From Penelope pileata (Eukaryota; Chordata; Aves; Galliformes; Cracidae): a stretch of DNA of 64,000 bases. Positions 62,959 through 64,000 of the stretch are shown here, in pieces (positions within the stretch are counted from its first letter, which is position 1; the number at the start of each line of letters is the position of its first letter). The stretch lies in contig WBMW01003134.1 in assembly GCA_013396635.1 (NCBI GenBank), positions 540,577 through 604,576 on the forward strand, written 5' to 3'. A program made the position numbers and the translations under genes. Below the pieces are notes generated by a model. It saw only the letters and a program-made list of their open reading frames with translations. It made no database searches and was not told the origin of the DNA.

Positions 62959-63266
62959 GTGAGGGAGGTGATAGTCCCCCCTCTACTCTGCCCTCGTGAG
63001 GCTCCATTCAGAGCACTGCATCCAGGCCTGGGACCCCCATTACAGGAAGGATGTGGAGCTGTTGAGCGGGTACAGAGGAGGGCCATGAAGATGGCCAGAG
63101 GGCGGGAGGAAATGCTGAGGGAGCTGGGCTTGTTTAGCCTGGAGAAGGCTCCACGGAGGTTCGATGGGCACAGGGCAGCCAGATCTGGTGGGGGGCACTG
63201 CCTACGGCAGCGGGTGGGACTGGGGGGGCTTTGAGGTCCCTCTCAACCCAATTCTATGATTCTAAG
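62959..63266 (+). mobile_element. CR1 LINE 3' fragment, sense, with internal deletion
   Basis: The 5' part (gtgagggaggtgatagtccc, 'cctctactctgccctcgtg', 'gccatgaagatggccagag', 'gctgagggagctgggcttg', 'tagcctggagaaggctcc') is ORF2 sequence. Near 63157 it jumps straight to the 3' UTR segment gttcgatgggcacagggcag, 'ctggtggggggcactgcct' and 'ctttgaggtccctctcaac', ending attctatgattctaag. Compared with the copy at 58505, the portion between, of the order of 200 bp or more, is missing. The plus-strand 91-codon frame crosses the junction and is not a real gene. Confidence 0.95.
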
Positions 63267-64000
63267 AAAATGTCTGCCTAGATCTGTTCTGGTAGGAGAA
63301 AATGGAACCTCTTTCCCTTTCAGAGGCCTGCTGTGTATGCAAATGCTACACGATCTCTGTAGTGTGATCCTAGCCAGGGCACCCACACTGTGATCATTTT
63401 CACCATTATGGGTAACGTGAGACCAGGATGCCCACTGACAGACACAGCAGACACAGCTCAGGAGCACTCAGGACAGGAGCTGTACCTTGGAGTTACAGGA
63501 ATGCTGCTGAGGGTGGACAGAAACCCAGCTCGGGCTGCCTCAGTGACCCCAGTTTAACTTGGGAACCTCTGTTCTTCCCAGCTGTGCTGATATGCCTCTA
63601 ATGGGGATGGGGGGGAGGGGGAGAGTGAGAAAGGATGAAACAAAATTTAGTTTCTGAAATGGCTGTACTCAACAAAAATTCCCTTTTGGAAACGCTTCAC
63701 TGATTCAGGTTGGAACATGGTATCGTGATTTCTCACCTTGGCACAATACGGAAAGTGGTAAACATTCTGAAGGGGCACGGATGACTTTCTCTGGGGGGCA
63801 GAACTTTGTAAAGTGGCCTTACTGCTGGGGAAGATGCTTATGGCAACAGCAGCCTTGCTGATCTGATGAGTGGAGAGTGAGGAAAAGCAAGAAGGGACAA
63901 AAACTATGCCTCCTTACAAAGCCTTCATGGTGTGGCTTTCCCTTTAAGCTGTAGAGAAGAACCTCCGCTTGGGAGGCTCTGGGAATGGAATGTTAGGGAT
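63267..64000. other. Gene-free end of window
   Basis: No gene is recognised. A purine-rich GGGGATGGGGGGG tract lies near 63603, and an octamer ATGCAAAT at 63337 to 63344. Confidence 0.5.

Noticed and set aside
1..64000. Prokaryotic systems (operons, CRISPR, IS elements, phage modules) and tRNA or rRNA genes
   Set aside because: No regularly spaced direct repeats, no ribosome-binding-site-linked gene runs and no tRNA or rRNA signatures. The CR1 repeats identify a vertebrate nuclear genome.

Overview
This window reads as non-coding DNA from a bird nuclear genome, not as a bacterial, phage or plasmid segment. The main evidence is repeat content: at least twenty fragments of the CR1 family of LINE retrotransposons lie on both strands. 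Many end in the CR1 signature of tandem octamers of the form ATTCTRTG, preceded by 'gaggtcccttccaaccc' or 'ggtcttttccaacctt'. CR1 at this density is typical of birds, and the subfamily types would fit a galliform; the species is an inference. No rRNA, tRNA, CRISPR or operon-like gene cluster was found. No open reading frame encodes a protein I can name apart from CR1 ORF2 tails.

Layout. Positions 1 to about 14,400 are relatively GC-rich, with two CR1 fragments (8455, 11528) and one candidate minus-strand first exon (9797 to 9737) with a TATA-like box upstream. From 14,495 to 15,435 there is what looks like one very old, decayed CR1. Positions 15,436 to 41,000 are AT-richer intergenic or intronic DNA with CR1 pieces at 17420, 17990, 21863, 26164, 31421, 33206, 35387 and 36753. 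A 430-bp antisense CR1 lies at 41085. A compact CpG-rich island, the only one I see, is at 42139 to 42385 and carries a candidate minus-strand first exon. From 43,800 to 64,000 there are further CR1 pieces at 45945, 47400, 48848, 49708 to 50356, 51973, 53726, 58505 and 62959.

The most structured feature is nested. A CR1 at 49708 to 50356 is split by a 394-bp element with TG...CA ends and an imperfect 5-bp flanking duplication, best read as a solo LTR of an old endogenous retrovirus. Its age relative to the CR1 is therefore fixed.

The window is best explained as intergenic or long-intron DNA that may hold alternative promoters and conserved regulatory elements. I found no undescribed biological system. 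The leads worth testing are the nested LTR, the CpG island, the TATA-associated exon and several stretches that look like conserved non-coding elements.
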